Assembly: GCA_014802425.1 (NCBI GenBank)
Contig: JAAVCH010000019.1
Location: 1 to 64,000, forward strand
Length of the DNA: 64,000 nt
DNA from: Bacteroides sp.
GTDB taxonomy: Bacteria > Bacteroidota > Bacteroidia > Bacteroidales > Muribaculaceae
Direction of reading: 5' to 3'
Of this stretch, positions 19,025 to 28,798 are shown piece by piece. Each line of letters begins with the position of its first letter. The first letter of the stretch is position 1. The position numbers and the translations under genes are program-made. Below the pieces are notes generated by a model, which was not told where the DNA came from, did no database searches, and was given only the letters and a program-made list of their open reading frames with translations.

Positions 19025-21421
19025 TATGCCGAAGTGCCAGTTGCGCGCCGGATAGGAGACATAGTTGCCGTAGAGCGACAGCGAGGCGAACGGGAAGTTG
19101 TAGACGGCGGCCACCTCTCCCAGGAATCCGGCGCGTGTGAACCATCCGGAATGCACTCCGTGGCCTGAGGCGTCGGATTCTATGCCCCGTATCGGCAGAT
19201 AGCCGTAGAAGTCACCCCGGATCTGGAACCTGTCGAACGGATTCCATACGGGATTCAGGCCGGCCGCCACATAGTTGTCGGAGCGGAAGCGGGGATTGAA
19301 GTAATTGGAGAGCGATGGCGTGGGTGCGAATGCCGGCGCGTCGATGAGCTCGGCGGTGTATGGCTGCCAGAGCGGCCCCATCGTGAGGAAGGCATTCGCG
19401 TGGGCTCCTACCGACACGTGTTTCGACAGGGCGTAATACCGTCGCCAGATCAGGTCGAGCCATGCCTTGTAGTGGCGGCGGTACTTGACCTTCAGCGTCT
19501 CGTCGGCGCCCGGCGTGTAGTCGGAAAGTATCCATTGTCCGGCGAGAGTGGCCTTTATCTGCTGGCCGGCCATGGGGTACATATAGTTGTTGAGGGTGTT
19601 GTACTCCCATCCGAGCTGCACGTTGGCGTTGCGCGAGAAGCTCACGTCGCGGCGGTCGGAGGCGAAGTCGATGTCTTCCGATCCGGGATAGAAGCGGTCC
19701 TTGCGCGAGCCGTAGGCCACACTGGCCGTGGCTATTGACTTCCTGCCCGTGGCCACGCAGTAGTGCAGCCGCAGGAGTTTCTGCACTTCGGTTATGAACG
19801 TCGGGGAATCCTCCTCGAAGAACATGAACTGGGAGTTGTAGAACCTCCGGTTGCTGAGCACGCCTTCGATTTTCATGTAGGCCGGCAGGCGGCTGTGAAG
19901 CGTGAATTTCGCCGAGGCGGCGCCGGCGTAGTAGCTCTGCCCCACCCAGCCGCTGACGTCGATGTCGAGGGAGTTGAAGCTCAGCGTGTGATAGCCGGCG
20001 TTGATGTAGAGCATGCTCTGGTTGCCGGTCGTGAGCCATCCCCCCACCCCGATGTTCCAGGGGCTCTTTATATAGGGCTGGAGGATGAGGATATTGTTGT
20101 CGCGCACCTTGGCATCCCGGTTCACAGGCTTGCCGAACTCAATGACGGGCATGAGGTTGCTCAGCTTGCCGCCCGATATGGCGCGGTAGTACGACTCGCG
20201 GGCCTCCTCCAGACTGAACGGGCGGTCGGGATATCCGTGGTTGAAGAGGAACTCCAGAAAGCGCCGCTGACTGCGCGAGCCCCCCTGCACGGCCACTGAA
20301 TCGAATCCGATCACCGGAGTGGCCGCGGCGAAGCGCTCGCGGCGGGCAGTGACCTCGGCCAGCGGCCTGCGCGCGCTGATGCGGCTCTTTATGGAGTCCA
20401 CCATCGAGAGGCCGGTCCGGTATCCTATGTCGTAGATGGTCTGCGCCTGTCCGAAGTCAAGCACTCCGAAATTGAGGACGGGACACTGTATCTTTATTCC
20501 GTTTTCGGGCGGCACGCTGTAATCGTTGTTCTGGATGATCATGTCCTCAAGCTGCGACATGAGGTTGTCGCGCTCCGGCTTTCCGTCGGGCCCTGACACG
20601 GACACTCCGATGATGAAGTCGGGGTTGAAGTCCTCACGCATTACGTCGACCGGGAAATTGTCGTAGATGCCGCCGTCGAACACCAGCACCCCGTCCACCT
20701 CTATCGGGCGGAATACGAGCGGGAAGCTCATCGAGGCACGTACGGCCCGGCTCAGGCTGCCGTCGCGGAGCACGATCTTGTGCTTATGATAGACGTCGCT
20801 GGTCACACACCGGAACGGCACCATGAGCCTGTCGAAGTCCTCTTCGCACTGCGATGTGTAGGGGGCGTAGATCTCAAGGAACTCGATGTTCATCGGAAGC
20901 GGATTGATGAGCGAGCCCGGAATGACCTGGCCGAGGATGTTATTGTTGACCGAATCCTTGAAGCTCAGGTTGACCGAGGCCCATGCCGGAGTCGGCTCAG
21001 GCTGGGAGAAATAGTAGGTCTGCGAGGGGGATACAGTGCCTGTGGCGCAGTTCTGGAACGTGGGCGACTTGATCAGCTCCATCATCTGGGCCGGCGACAT
21101 GCCGATGCTGTAGAGGCTGCCGATTATGGCGCCCATCGAAGTACCTGCCACGCAGTCGACCGGAATGTCATTGTCCTCCAGGGCCTTGATCACTCCTACA
21201 TGGGCCACACCCTTGGCTCCTCCTCCGCTCAGCACGAGGCCTACGCGGAAATTTCCGGCCGTGTCGCGGAGCGCCACATCAGGCGTCGGCATGAGTTCGT
21301 CAGGAGCCTCTGCCCTGTAATGCCTACGGTCGGGCGTTTGGACGGCGAGGCCCGATGCGGCGGTCATGGAGAGCAGCACCCCTGCGATGATTTTCCTTAA
21401 CGGTGTTTTCTTTACTGACAT
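18980..21421 (-). CDS. Patatin-like phospholipase fused to C-terminal outer-membrane beta-barrel
   Basis: GLVLSGGGAKGVAHVGVIKALEDNDIPVDCVAGTSMGAIIGSLYSIG (Gly-rich loop, GXSXG), catalytic DGGIYDNFPVD; beta-rich C-terminus ending FGLFFLAPTLSGR. Confidence 0.93.
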   Translation of the reverse strand: MSVKKTPLRKIIAGVLLSMTAASGLAVQTPDRRHYRAEAPDELMPTPDVALRDTAGNFRVGLVLSGGGAKGVAHVGVIKALEDNDIPVDCVAGTSMGAIIGSLYSIGMSPAQMMELIKSPTFQNCATGTVSPSQTYYFSQPEPTPAWASVNLSFKDSVNNNILGQVIPGSLINPLPMNIEFLEIYAPYTSQCEEDFDRLMVPFRCVTSDVYHKHKIVLRDGSLSRAVRASMSFPLVFRPIEVDGVLVFDGGIYDNFPVDVMREDFNPDFIIGVSVSGPDGKPERDNLMSQLEDMIIQNNDYSVPPENGIKIQCPVLNFGVLDFGQAQTIYDIGYRTGLSMVDSIKSRISARRPLAEVTARRERFAAATPVIGFDSVAVQGGSRSQRRFLEFLFNHGYPDRPFSLEEARESYYRAISGGKLSNLMPVIEFGKPVNRDAKVRDNNILILQPYIKSPWNIGVGGWLTTGNQSMLYINAGYHTLSFNSLDIDVSGWVGQSYYAGAASAKFTLHSRLPAYMKIEGVLSNRRFYNSQFMFFEEDSPTFITEVQKLLRLHYCVATGRKSIATASVAYGSRKDRFYPGSEDIDFASDRRDVSFSRNANVQLGWEYNTLNNYMYPMAGQQIKATLAGQWILSDYTPGADETLKVKYRRHYKAWLDLIWRRYYALSKHVSVGAHANAFLTMGPLWQPYTAELIDAPAFAPTPSLSNYFNPRFRSDNYVAAGLNPVWNPFDRFQIRGDFYGYLPIRGIESDASGHGVHSGWFTRAGFLGEVAAVYNFPFASLSLYGNYVSYPARNWHFGISFGLFFLAPTLSGR

Positions 21422-21581
21422 GATATGTTTCTATTCGGATCTATTGGTATTAATGCAAATTTCCCCCTTCGAGACTTCATCGTCTGGAAGGGGGAGTCGT
21501 TTCATATCATCAGGTAGTTCGAATCGGCCTGCATGCGGGAATTAAAATACTGCTATCATCCGCCATGCGGCCGTAATATCC

Positions 21582-23381
21582 TTATTGTTTTTCTTCGTTG
21601 CGGGCGTCGAGCATCCTGAGGTTCTCCTCAAGCTGGGCGATGTCGTCCTTTATACGGGTCATCTTACGCTCCAGGTCCTTGACCATGGAGTTGCCGGCGG
21701 CCGACTTCACGTTGAAGAATCCGAGATTGTTGGTGTAGGTCTGGAGTTCCTGACGCTTTCCCTCGATGGCGCGTAGTATGCGTTCGCGCTCGGAGCGCAT
21801 CTTGCGGGTGTCGTCCTTCATCTGGTCGAGCTGGGCGTCGAAGTTCCTGCGGCGCTCGTTCTGGCGGTTCTCTGAGAATGAGCCGTAGAGGGCGTCGCAC
21901 ACCTCGCGGTATTCGGCAAACACCTTGTCCTTCTGCTTGAAGGGCACATGGCCGGTCTCGTTCCATCTGGCCTGAAGCTCACGTACCTGGCGCAGGCCTT
22001 CGCGGCGGTCGATGTCGAGGGGTATCTCACGGAGCCTGGCTATGATTTCGCGCTTTGTCTCAAGGTTGGCGTTCTCTTCGTTGTGGCGCGAGGCCATCTC
22101 CTTCTTGCGGGCGTCGAAGAATCGGTTGCAGGCCTTGGTGAAGCGCTCCCAGATGCTGTCCGACACTTTGCGGGGCACACTGCCGATGGTCTTCCATTCC
22201 GCCTGCAGGCGCACCACCTCGTCAAGGTTCTTGCGGAGGTCATCGGCATCGCTGAGCGCCTCGGCACGCTCGCAGAGGGCTATCTTGCGGTCGAGATTTG
22301 CCTGAAGGGCGTCCTTTGTCTCCTGTATGTAGGCCGATTTGGCGTCGAAGAATGCATCGCAGGCCTTGCGGAAACGTGAGAAGAGCTCATTGTTGGCCTT
22401 GCGCGAGGCGAATCCCACGTTCTTCCATGCGGCCTGAAGCTCCTTGATGGTCTTGGTGGCTTCCTCCCACTGGGCGAAAGTCTTGAAGGCGGCGTAGTCG
22501 ATGGCCTCGATTTTCTCGCAGAGGGCTGTCTTCTCCTCTTCATTCTTCTTCTCCTCGGCCTTGCGTCCTTCAAAGAATTCCTGATGCTTGCGGTTGATTA
22601 CCGACGAAGCCTCCTTGAATTCCTCCCAGATGCTGTCGCGGAGTTCCTTCACCACCGGCCCGATTTCGCGCCATTCGGCGTGCAGGGCCTGCAGGCGGCG
22701 TCCGGCCTCCACGATGTCGTTCTCGGCGTGCAGGGCTATGGCGTCGGCTATGAGCTTGCGCTTAGCCTCGAGGTTTTTCTTGAAATCGAGGTCGCGCAGG
22801 TCCTTGTTCATCTTGAGCGTGTCATAGAATTTCTCGACAACGCTCTGGAAATTCTTCCATATCTCAGTCTCACCGGAGGGAGTGACATCCTTTATGGCAC
22901 GGAATTCCTGCTGGAGTTCCTGGAATTTGGGAAAATGGACGTTGACCTTGTCGGCGTCATCGGCGATGACGGCCATTTCGGCGAGTATCTCGCGCTTCTT
23001 GGCAAGGTTCTCCTCAAGGCGTTTTTCCTCGGCGGCGAGGAATCCGGTGCGCAGCTCCTTGAATCGGGCCACGAGCTCCTTGCCCTCGTTCTCGAGCGGG
23101 TCGGGCTGGGCCGAGAAGGCCTCGGGAGCGTTGCCGGCCTCCACGAAGGCCAGCATCTCGTCGTTGACTTCACGCTGGCGCAGGGCGAAGAGAGCCTGCT
23201 TTATGGCAAGCACATCCTTGTGGGCCTGCACGTTCTGCTCCTCTATGATGGTACGCAATGCCTCCACGAGCTCTTCCTTGCTCATGGCGTGCACATTCTT
23301 TTCCGGCTTGTCTGCGGAGTCAATGGCCACTGTCTCAACGGTTTCTGCCACTACTTCCTGCTGCTTTTCGGGATCGGTCAT
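21582..23381 (-). CDS. DUF349 domain-containing protein
   Basis: Repeated helical units such as LQAEWKTIGSVPRKVSDSIWERFTKACNRFFDARKK. Confidence 0.92.
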   Translation of the reverse strand: MTDPEKQQEVVAETVETVAIDSADKPEKNVHAMSKEELVEALRTIIEEQNVQAHKDVLAIKQALFALRQREVNDEMLAFVEAGNAPEAFSAQPDPLENEGKELVARFKELRTGFLAAEEKRLEENLAKKREILAEMAVIADDADKVNVHFPKFQELQQEFRAIKDVTPSGETEIWKNFQSVVEKFYDTLKMNKDLRDLDFKKNLEAKRKLIADAIALHAENDIVEAGRRLQALHAEWREIGPVVKELRDSIWEEFKEASSVINRKHQEFFEGRKAEEKKNEEEKTALCEKIEAIDYAAFKTFAQWEEATKTIKELQAAWKNVGFASRKANNELFSRFRKACDAFFDAKSAYIQETKDALQANLDRKIALCERAEALSDADDLRKNLDEVVRLQAEWKTIGSVPRKVSDSIWERFTKACNRFFDARKKEMASRHNEENANLETKREIIARLREIPLDIDRREGLRQVRELQARWNETGHVPFKQKDKVFAEYREVCDALYGSFSENRQNERRRNFDAQLDQMKDDTRKMRSERERILRAIEGKRQELQTYTNNLGFFNVKSAAGNSMVKDLERKMTRIKDDIAQLEENLRMLDARNEEKQ

Positions 23382-23473
23382 TTCTTGGATGATTGATTCT
23401 GGCGGTAAAGATATACTTTTATTTGAATTTATCCAAAAATATGTTAATATATTTTCGCCGCCGGGGTCATTTT

Positions 23474-23565
23474 TTATTCTTCAAGCACTTTCAGGTACTT
23501 TCAAGTTTTATCCTTCAGGCACTTTCAAGCGCTTCCATGCTTTATTCTTCAAGCACTTTCATGCT
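23474..23565. repeat. Decayed ~33-35 bp tandem repeat overlapping the cyclophilin stop codon
   Basis: Three imperfect copies of TTTATTCTTCAAGCACTTTCA.. ; the innermost encodes the SMKVLEE* tail. Confidence 0.7.
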
Positions 23566-24408
23566 GATTATCTTGACGTCTTCCTCCGGGCGGTCGTGCG
23601 CATCGGTGGAGACGTTCTGTATTTTTTCGACGGTGTCCATACCGTTTATAACTTCACCGAAGACGGTGTACTGGCCGTCGAGATGAGGCGTGCCCCCTAT
23701 TTCCACATAGTCGGTCTTGAGCTGTTCGGGGAGTTCGGGTACCTGCACCTTGGCCTCCACTTCGGCTATGAGTTCCTGGCGGAAGGCCTCAAGGGCTTGT
23801 GCGTCGCCGGAGCGGCGCAGCTCCATTATCTTGGCGTGGTTCTCCTTCTGAAGCTTCATCCAGAGCTGCTGGCGGGCGTCGTCGGCGAGGCGATGTTCAA
23901 TCTGCGCGATGTTACGCGGTCCGTACTTCTGGCCGGTGACTATATAGAACTGCGAGCCTGACGAACGGCGTTCGGGATTCACCTGGTCGCCTGTACGGGC
24001 GGCCGCGAGGGCGCCGTACTTGTGGTAATGGCGCGGATAGTCGATTTCGGCCTCGATGGTGTAGTTGGGGTCGCCCGCGCCGAGCTGGCGTCCGGGAGCG
24101 GCGTCACGCGAGGTAGGATCGCCCGCCTGCACCATGAAGTCCTTTATCACGCGGTGGAAGAGCAGGCCGTCGTAGAATCCTTCCTTGGCCAGCTTCAGGA
24201 AATTGTCGCGATGCCGGGGGGTATCGCCGTAAAGGCGCACGGTGACGGGGCCGAGAGTGGTCTCGATCTCCACCACGGCGTCGCGGGTGTTGATGGTGTC
24301 GGTCATTTGCTGTGGTTTGTTTGACGACTCGGTCCCTGCCGCCGAAGCTCCCGGGAGGAATGTCCACAGGGCGAGGAGCGCCATGACCGTCGATATGATT
24401 TTTCTCAT
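23542..24408 (-). CDS. Cyclophilin-type peptidylprolyl isomerase with signal peptide
   Basis: GFYDGLLFHRVIKDFMVQAGDPTSRD..GSQFYIVTGQ..HLDGQYTVFGEVINGMDTVEKIQ. Confidence 0.94.
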   Translation of the reverse strand: MRKIISTVMALLALWTFLPGASAAGTESSNKPQQMTDTINTRDAVVEIETTLGPVTVRLYGDTPRHRDNFLKLAKEGFYDGLLFHRVIKDFMVQAGDPTSRDAAPGRQLGAGDPNYTIEAEIDYPRHYHKYGALAAARTGDQVNPERRSSGSQFYIVTGQKYGPRNIAQIEHRLADDARQQLWMKLQKENHAKIMELRRSGDAQALEAFRQELIAEVEAKVQVPELPEQLKTDYVEIGGTPHLDGQYTVFGEVINGMDTVEKIQNVSTDAHDRPEEDVKIISMKVLEE

Positions 24409-24520
24409 TATGATTTGATTGTGTTAAATATTGCCGCGCTCCGCCGGGCCGCTCGTGAGTCGGCTTTAAGCTCCCGGAGCCGCAAGAAGCGGGGGCGGGA
24501 TGCGCCTCAGGCGCATGTCA

Positions 24521-24895
24521 TCAGAAGGGTCCCTCGGGATAGACACGCTTGTAGAGGCGGCGGAAGACGTCGTCCCGGGCGCGTAGTTCCTCGCGGCGCT
24601 CCGAATAATCCTTTCCCCATATGGCTTCAAGAAGCTGGGGGATATAGCGGCGCTCGCGGTCGCGCTCTATGGCCGCTTCGATAAGGGCGGGCAGGAATTC
24701 ATCGAACTCCTCACGGTCGACAGCCGCCAGGAAGCGGGCCGTACTGGCCAGGAACTGTCCCGTGGGGTCGGCCTTCTTGAGGTCCATGATCGTATTGTCG
24801 AGCGTGTCGCGGCAGTCGGCCACATTGTTGACGATGCTCTCATAGATGGCCATTCCCTCCGCCTCGGGAGTCAGGGTCTGGTTAGGTTCACTCAT
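24521..24895 (-). CDS. Hypothetical protein
   Basis: 124-aa ORF, helical soluble composition, ATG start, consistent codon usage, intergenic placement. Confidence 0.7.
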   Translation of the reverse strand: MSEPNQTLTPEAEGMAIYESIVNNVADCRDTLDNTIMDLKKADPTGQFLASTARFLAAVDREEFDEFLPALIEAAIERDRERRYIPQLLEAIWGKDYSERREELRARDDVFRRLYKRVYPEGPF

Positions 24896-24956
24896 ATCCG
24901 GTGTTATTTATTTCCGCAAAAATAGCAAAAAATTTCCTCATGAGCCTAATATTTGC

Positions 24957-24964
24957 TAAATTTG
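24957..24964 (+). promoter_or_regulatory. Putative -7 element TAAATTTG upstream of the cytidylate-kinase-like gene
   Basis: Matches TAnnTTTG, ~83 nt upstream of the ATG. Confidence 0.5.
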
Positions 24965-25046
24965 TGGGTAATTAACGGGGCCGGACCCGATGAGGGTCCC
25001 CTTCACAGGGCCTCTTCTCCCTGAGAGATAAACACGTTGACGCGAA

Positions 25047-25760
25047 ATGGACAAACCTCACGGGCAGGTGCCCAAAGACCTAATTATAGCCATCGGCCGC
25101 GAGTTCGGCGCAGGCGGCCGGCGAGTCGGCAGGATGCTGGCCGACCACTTCGGACTGGCTTACTACGACAAGGAGATGCTCTCCGAGGCCGCCTCACGCA
25201 TGGGATATGACCACGGCATCTTCGCCCGCTATGATGAAAAGCGGCCGTCGGTGATGCGCTCGCTGATTTCCAACGCATTCGGAGTGCAGGACGCCTATCT
25301 GCAGAATCCCATGAGCTCCGAATCCATCTACATGGCCCAGAGCCGCGTGATCCGCGAGCTGGCCGCCGGCGGAGGATGCGTGTTCGTAGGGCGTACGGCC
25401 GACTACATACTGCGTGAGTCGCCGCATCTCGTCAGCATATTCCTCCACGCCCCGCTCGATTTCCGGGCGAAGGTATTGCTGCGGCGCGGCGAGGCCTCCG
25501 ACATAAACAAGGCACGCGAGACAGCCTCCAAGCTCGACCGCAACCGCCGCGACTTCTACAACTATTACACCGACGCCGAGTGGGGCGACGCCCATACCTA
25601 CCACCTCACCCTCAACTCCTCGCTACTCGGCGCCGAAGGCACGTTCGAAGTCATAAAGTCGTACATCGGCTCCAAATTCTCCTCCTCCACACCCTCGCAG
25701 GAGCAGCCCTCCGGGGGCGCCACTCCCCCCTCCGGGCCGCCCCCCGGCGGAAAGGCCTGA
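25047..25760 (+). CDS. Cytidylate kinase-like family protein
   Basis: IIAIGREFGAGGRRVGRMLADHFGLAYYDKEMLSEAA..; DKARETASKLDRNRRDFYNYYTDAEWGD. Confidence 0.9.
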   Translation: MDKPHGQVPKDLIIAIGREFGAGGRRVGRMLADHFGLAYYDKEMLSEAASRMGYDHGIFARYDEKRPSVMRSLISNAFGVQDAYLQNPMSSESIYMAQSRVIRELAAGGGCVFVGRTADYILRESPHLVSIFLHAPLDFRAKVLLRRGEASDINKARETASKLDRNRRDFYNYYTDAEWGDAHTYHLTLNSSLLGAEGTFEVIKSYIGSKFSSSTPSQEQPSGGATPPSGPPPGGKA

Positions 25761-25872
25761 CATCGCATCCGAACATTTTTGCTTTTTTAAACATTTATAG
25801 TAAAAGACAGTCCCGGCGGAGACCCGGTCACCCCTTCCCGCCATGCCGCCTCTACTATAAAACCACAATCAT

Positions 25873-26577
25873 ATGAAAAGCAAGAATTATGTAATAACCT
25901 ACCTGTCGGCTTTGGTCACCGGCATACTGCTGCTGATCTTCCACGACGACAGTGAACTCTACGCCTCGCTGGTGCGCGCCATAGGCGCCCTTATCGCGAT
26001 TCCCTCGCTCGTGCTTCTCTGCACGATGCTCTTCGGCAAGAAGAAAGAGGGAGCCTACAACGGAGTGGTGGTGGTGGCCGCCGAGATAGCCGCCGTGGTG
26101 GGCATAGCCTTCGGCATCTGGCTCCTCGTGTCGCCCGGGATGTTCATCAAGTCCCTCATCTATGTGCTCGGAGCCTTGCTCATCGCAGTGGGCATCGCGC
26201 AGATAAGTTTCGTACACACGCAGGCCAAGCCCAGCTCGGCCGCCCCGGGATGGTTTGTAGTCCCGTCGCTGACGCTGATCGCCGGCGTGGTGCTGATAAT
26301 ACTGGGTCCGGAGAAAGTGGCCTCGATGGCCGGACTCATCACAGGCATAGTGCTCGTGGTCTATGCCGCCAACGGATTCGCATCGGCCGGACGTGAGGCC
26401 AAGCTGCGCCACGATGTGGAGAACTCCATGGCCAGGGCCGAGGAGATAGTGGCCGGGGAAGCCGAAGAGAAGGCCTCCGAAGCCGCGACAGAAGAAAAGA
26501 GAACCGAGAAAGAGGCTGAAAAAGCCTCCGGAAAAAAGGAATTGCCTGCGGCAAGCGAGCCGGCAGAAGACAGATAA
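25873..26577 (+). CDS. Membrane protein (DUF308/HdeD-like TM region with charged C-terminal tail)
   Basis: Six or so TM segments, then an E/K/A-rich C-terminal tail. Confidence 0.7.
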   Translation: MKSKNYVITYLSALVTGILLLIFHDDSELYASLVRAIGALIAIPSLVLLCTMLFGKKKEGAYNGVVVVAAEIAAVVGIAFGIWLLVSPGMFIKSLIYVLGALLIAVGIAQISFVHTQAKPSSAAPGWFVVPSLTLIAGVVLIILGPEKVASMAGLITGIVLVVYAANGFASAGREAKLRHDVENSMARAEEIVAGEAEEKASEAATEEKRTEKEAEKASGKKELPAASEPAEDR

Positions 26578-26588
26578 TGACACATAAG

Positions 26589-27009
26589 GCAGAAATGCGG
26601 ACGGTCGCTTCATGCCGGGAGCATGAAGAGGAAAGTCCGGGCAACACAGAGCAGCATATTTTCTAACGGAAAGCCGGCGGCGACGCCGGGGATCAATGTG
26701 ACAGAAAATGACCGCCCTCCCTGCTTAGCGCCGCCGAGGCGCAGGAGCAGGCGCGGGTAAGGGTGAAAAGGTGGGGTAAGAGCCCACCGGCCGGTATGGC
26801 GACATACCGGGCCGCACATCCTATGCGTTGCAAGGCCAAGTATACCGGCAGCTAAGGATTGCTCGTCCATTGCCGGGGGGTAGGCCGCTAAAGTCGGCGG
26901 GCAACCGCCGGACTCAGATAAATGACCGTCACCGGTCAGGGACAGGGAGCCGCGCCCATGAGGCACATCCCCCCAGACCGGTACATAACCCGGCTTACAG
27001 CACTTCTGC
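26589..27009 (+). ncRNA. rnpB: RNase P RNA (bacterial class A)
   Basis: GGACGGTCGCTTCATGC..GAGGAAAGTCCGGGC..ACAGAG; GGTAAGGGTGAAAAGGTGGGGTAAGAGCCCACCG; 3' ACATAACCCGGCTTACAG; ends gcagaaatgc/gcacttctgc can pair as P1. Confidence 0.95.
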
Positions 27010-27154
27010 CCCTCTTGAGCAGGGGAGGATGTCCGAGATGCCCACCGCCTCGCATCCTCCCCCGCTTTCTTTTCCGCCATCACGCATCCCTCCCCTGAAA
27101 GGGTATCATCCCATTATCCCCCCTCACCGACGTCAAACCCTAAAAACATATACC

Positions 27155-28564
27155 GTGGCCAACAAGATTCCCCTTCTCATAGCCCGCGCCAAACGCCTCT
27201 ACGAATTCTGCGTCACAGGCGTATGGAGCGCCACCCGAAACACTATGGGCGTGCGCATCGTGAAGACCCTCAACCTTTCAGTGACCGCTTTCCTCGACCG
27301 TGGGCTCCAGATGAAATCGGCCGCCCTGACCTATTCGTCGGTGCTCGCGCTCGTACCCGCGATAGCCATGCTGCTGGCCATCGCCCGGGGATTCGGATTC
27401 CAGGAAATAATATCCAACTCCCTATACGAATACTTCCCCGCACAGCACAAGGCGCTTGAGACGGCCATGGGATTCGTGGACTCCTACCTGAAGGAGGCGG
27501 CCAACGGCGTATTCGTAGGCATCGGGCTTGTGATGCTGCTCTGGACCCTGATCTCGCTCCTCTCCACCGTGGAAGAGGCCTTCAACAATATCTGGGACAT
27601 CAAGAAGGACCGCACCATCTACCAGAAAATCACCGACTACATAGCCATCTGCCTGCTTGTGCCGATCCTCATGGTATGCTCTTCGGGTGTGTCGATCTTC
27701 ATGTCGACCCTGGTGCAGAACAACCTCGCGCTCCATCTGCTGACTCCGCTGCTCAACGTGCTCCTTGAGGCCATTCCCCTCGTACTGGCCTGGCTTGCCT
27801 TCACGCTATCCTATTTCCTCATCCCCAACACAAAGGTGGAGTTCAAGTATGCCGCCATCTCGGGAGCCGTCTGCGCCATAGCGTTCCAGATCCTCCAGCT
27901 GCTTTTCGTCAACGGCCAGATCTACGTGTCGAAGTACAACGCCATCTACGGATCGTTCGCCTTCCTGCCTCTGCTGCTGGTATGGATGCAGCTTTCGTGG
28001 CTCATCCTCCTCTTCGGATGCGTACTCACCTACTCGATGCAGAATATCTTCGCCTTCAATTTCCTGGGCGACGTCACCACCGTCTCATCCGACTACAGAC
28101 GCAAGATCGTGATCGTGGTCACGGCCATAATCTTCCAGCGCTTCATAAAGGGGCTGCCTCCGCTGACACGCAACGACCTCTCCACCATCTACGACATCCC
28201 CATCCGCATGGTGGGCGACATCACCTATTCGCTCCATGAGGCGGGACTGATATACTACGTCGTCACCGCAGGCGACGAACAGGCCTACGCTCCGGCCGTA
28301 GAGGCGAAAGAGCTTACGGCCGGTGAAGTGTTCCGCCGCATAGGCCGGCTCGGCCAGCAGGACTTCATACCCCGCTTCTCCACCATCTACCGGAAGGCCG
28401 ACACCCTGGTGGACGGATTCAATTCCGTGGCATGGGACAGCGCCGACAAGGTGCTCGTGGCCGACATACCCCTCCCCTCTCCCCAGGACATCAAGGAAAT
28501 AAACCGCGCCGCATATACGGCCCCGGCTGCGAAAGAGGACACCGAAGATGTAAAAAAGCAATAA
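27155..28564 (+). CDS. YihY/virulence factor BrkB family membrane protein
   Basis: FLDRGLQMKSAALTYSSVLALVPAIAMLLAIARGFGF..; GTG start at 27155 proposed because the track ORF start lies inside rnpB. Confidence 0.85.
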   Translation: MANKIPLLIARAKRLYEFCVTGVWSATRNTMGVRIVKTLNLSVTAFLDRGLQMKSAALTYSSVLALVPAIAMLLAIARGFGFQEIISNSLYEYFPAQHKALETAMGFVDSYLKEAANGVFVGIGLVMLLWTLISLLSTVEEAFNNIWDIKKDRTIYQKITDYIAICLLVPILMVCSSGVSIFMSTLVQNNLALHLLTPLLNVLLEAIPLVLAWLAFTLSYFLIPNTKVEFKYAAISGAVCAIAFQILQLLFVNGQIYVSKYNAIYGSFAFLPLLLVWMQLSWLILLFGCVLTYSMQNIFAFNFLGDVTTVSSDYRRKIVIVVTAIIFQRFIKGLPPLTRNDLSTIYDIPIRMVGDITYSLHEAGLIYYVVTAGDEQAYAPAVEAKELTAGEVFRRIGRLGQQDFIPRFSTIYRKADTLVDGFNSVAWDSADKVLVADIPLPSPQDIKEINRAAYTAPAAKEDTEDVKKQ

Positions 28565-28642
28565 ATGTTGCAAAACATATCGGATTTGTTACCCGAAGCC
28601 ATTTTAAATTTGTTAATTTACAAATATTCGGGAAAGATTTAT

Positions 28643-28650
28643 TAGCTTTG
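28643..28650 (+). promoter_or_regulatory. Putative -7 element TAGCTTTG of the glycogen operon
   Basis: Matches TAnnTTTG; ~150 nt upstream of the first gene. Confidence 0.45.
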
Positions 28651-28798
28651 CCATCGGGAAGCGGCCCGACTCCGCACTGAGCCGTGAAACTCCAGCCGTG
28701 AAACTCCGCCGGACCATCCGGGCCGCCCCTCTGCAAACCCTGACAATTCATCGCCCGAAGCGATACACACGAATATACACCTCAACGGATCTCACGAT

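Noticed and set aside
26610-27083. 157-aa - strand ORF
   Set aside because: Lies across the RNase P RNA gene; not a protein-coding signal.
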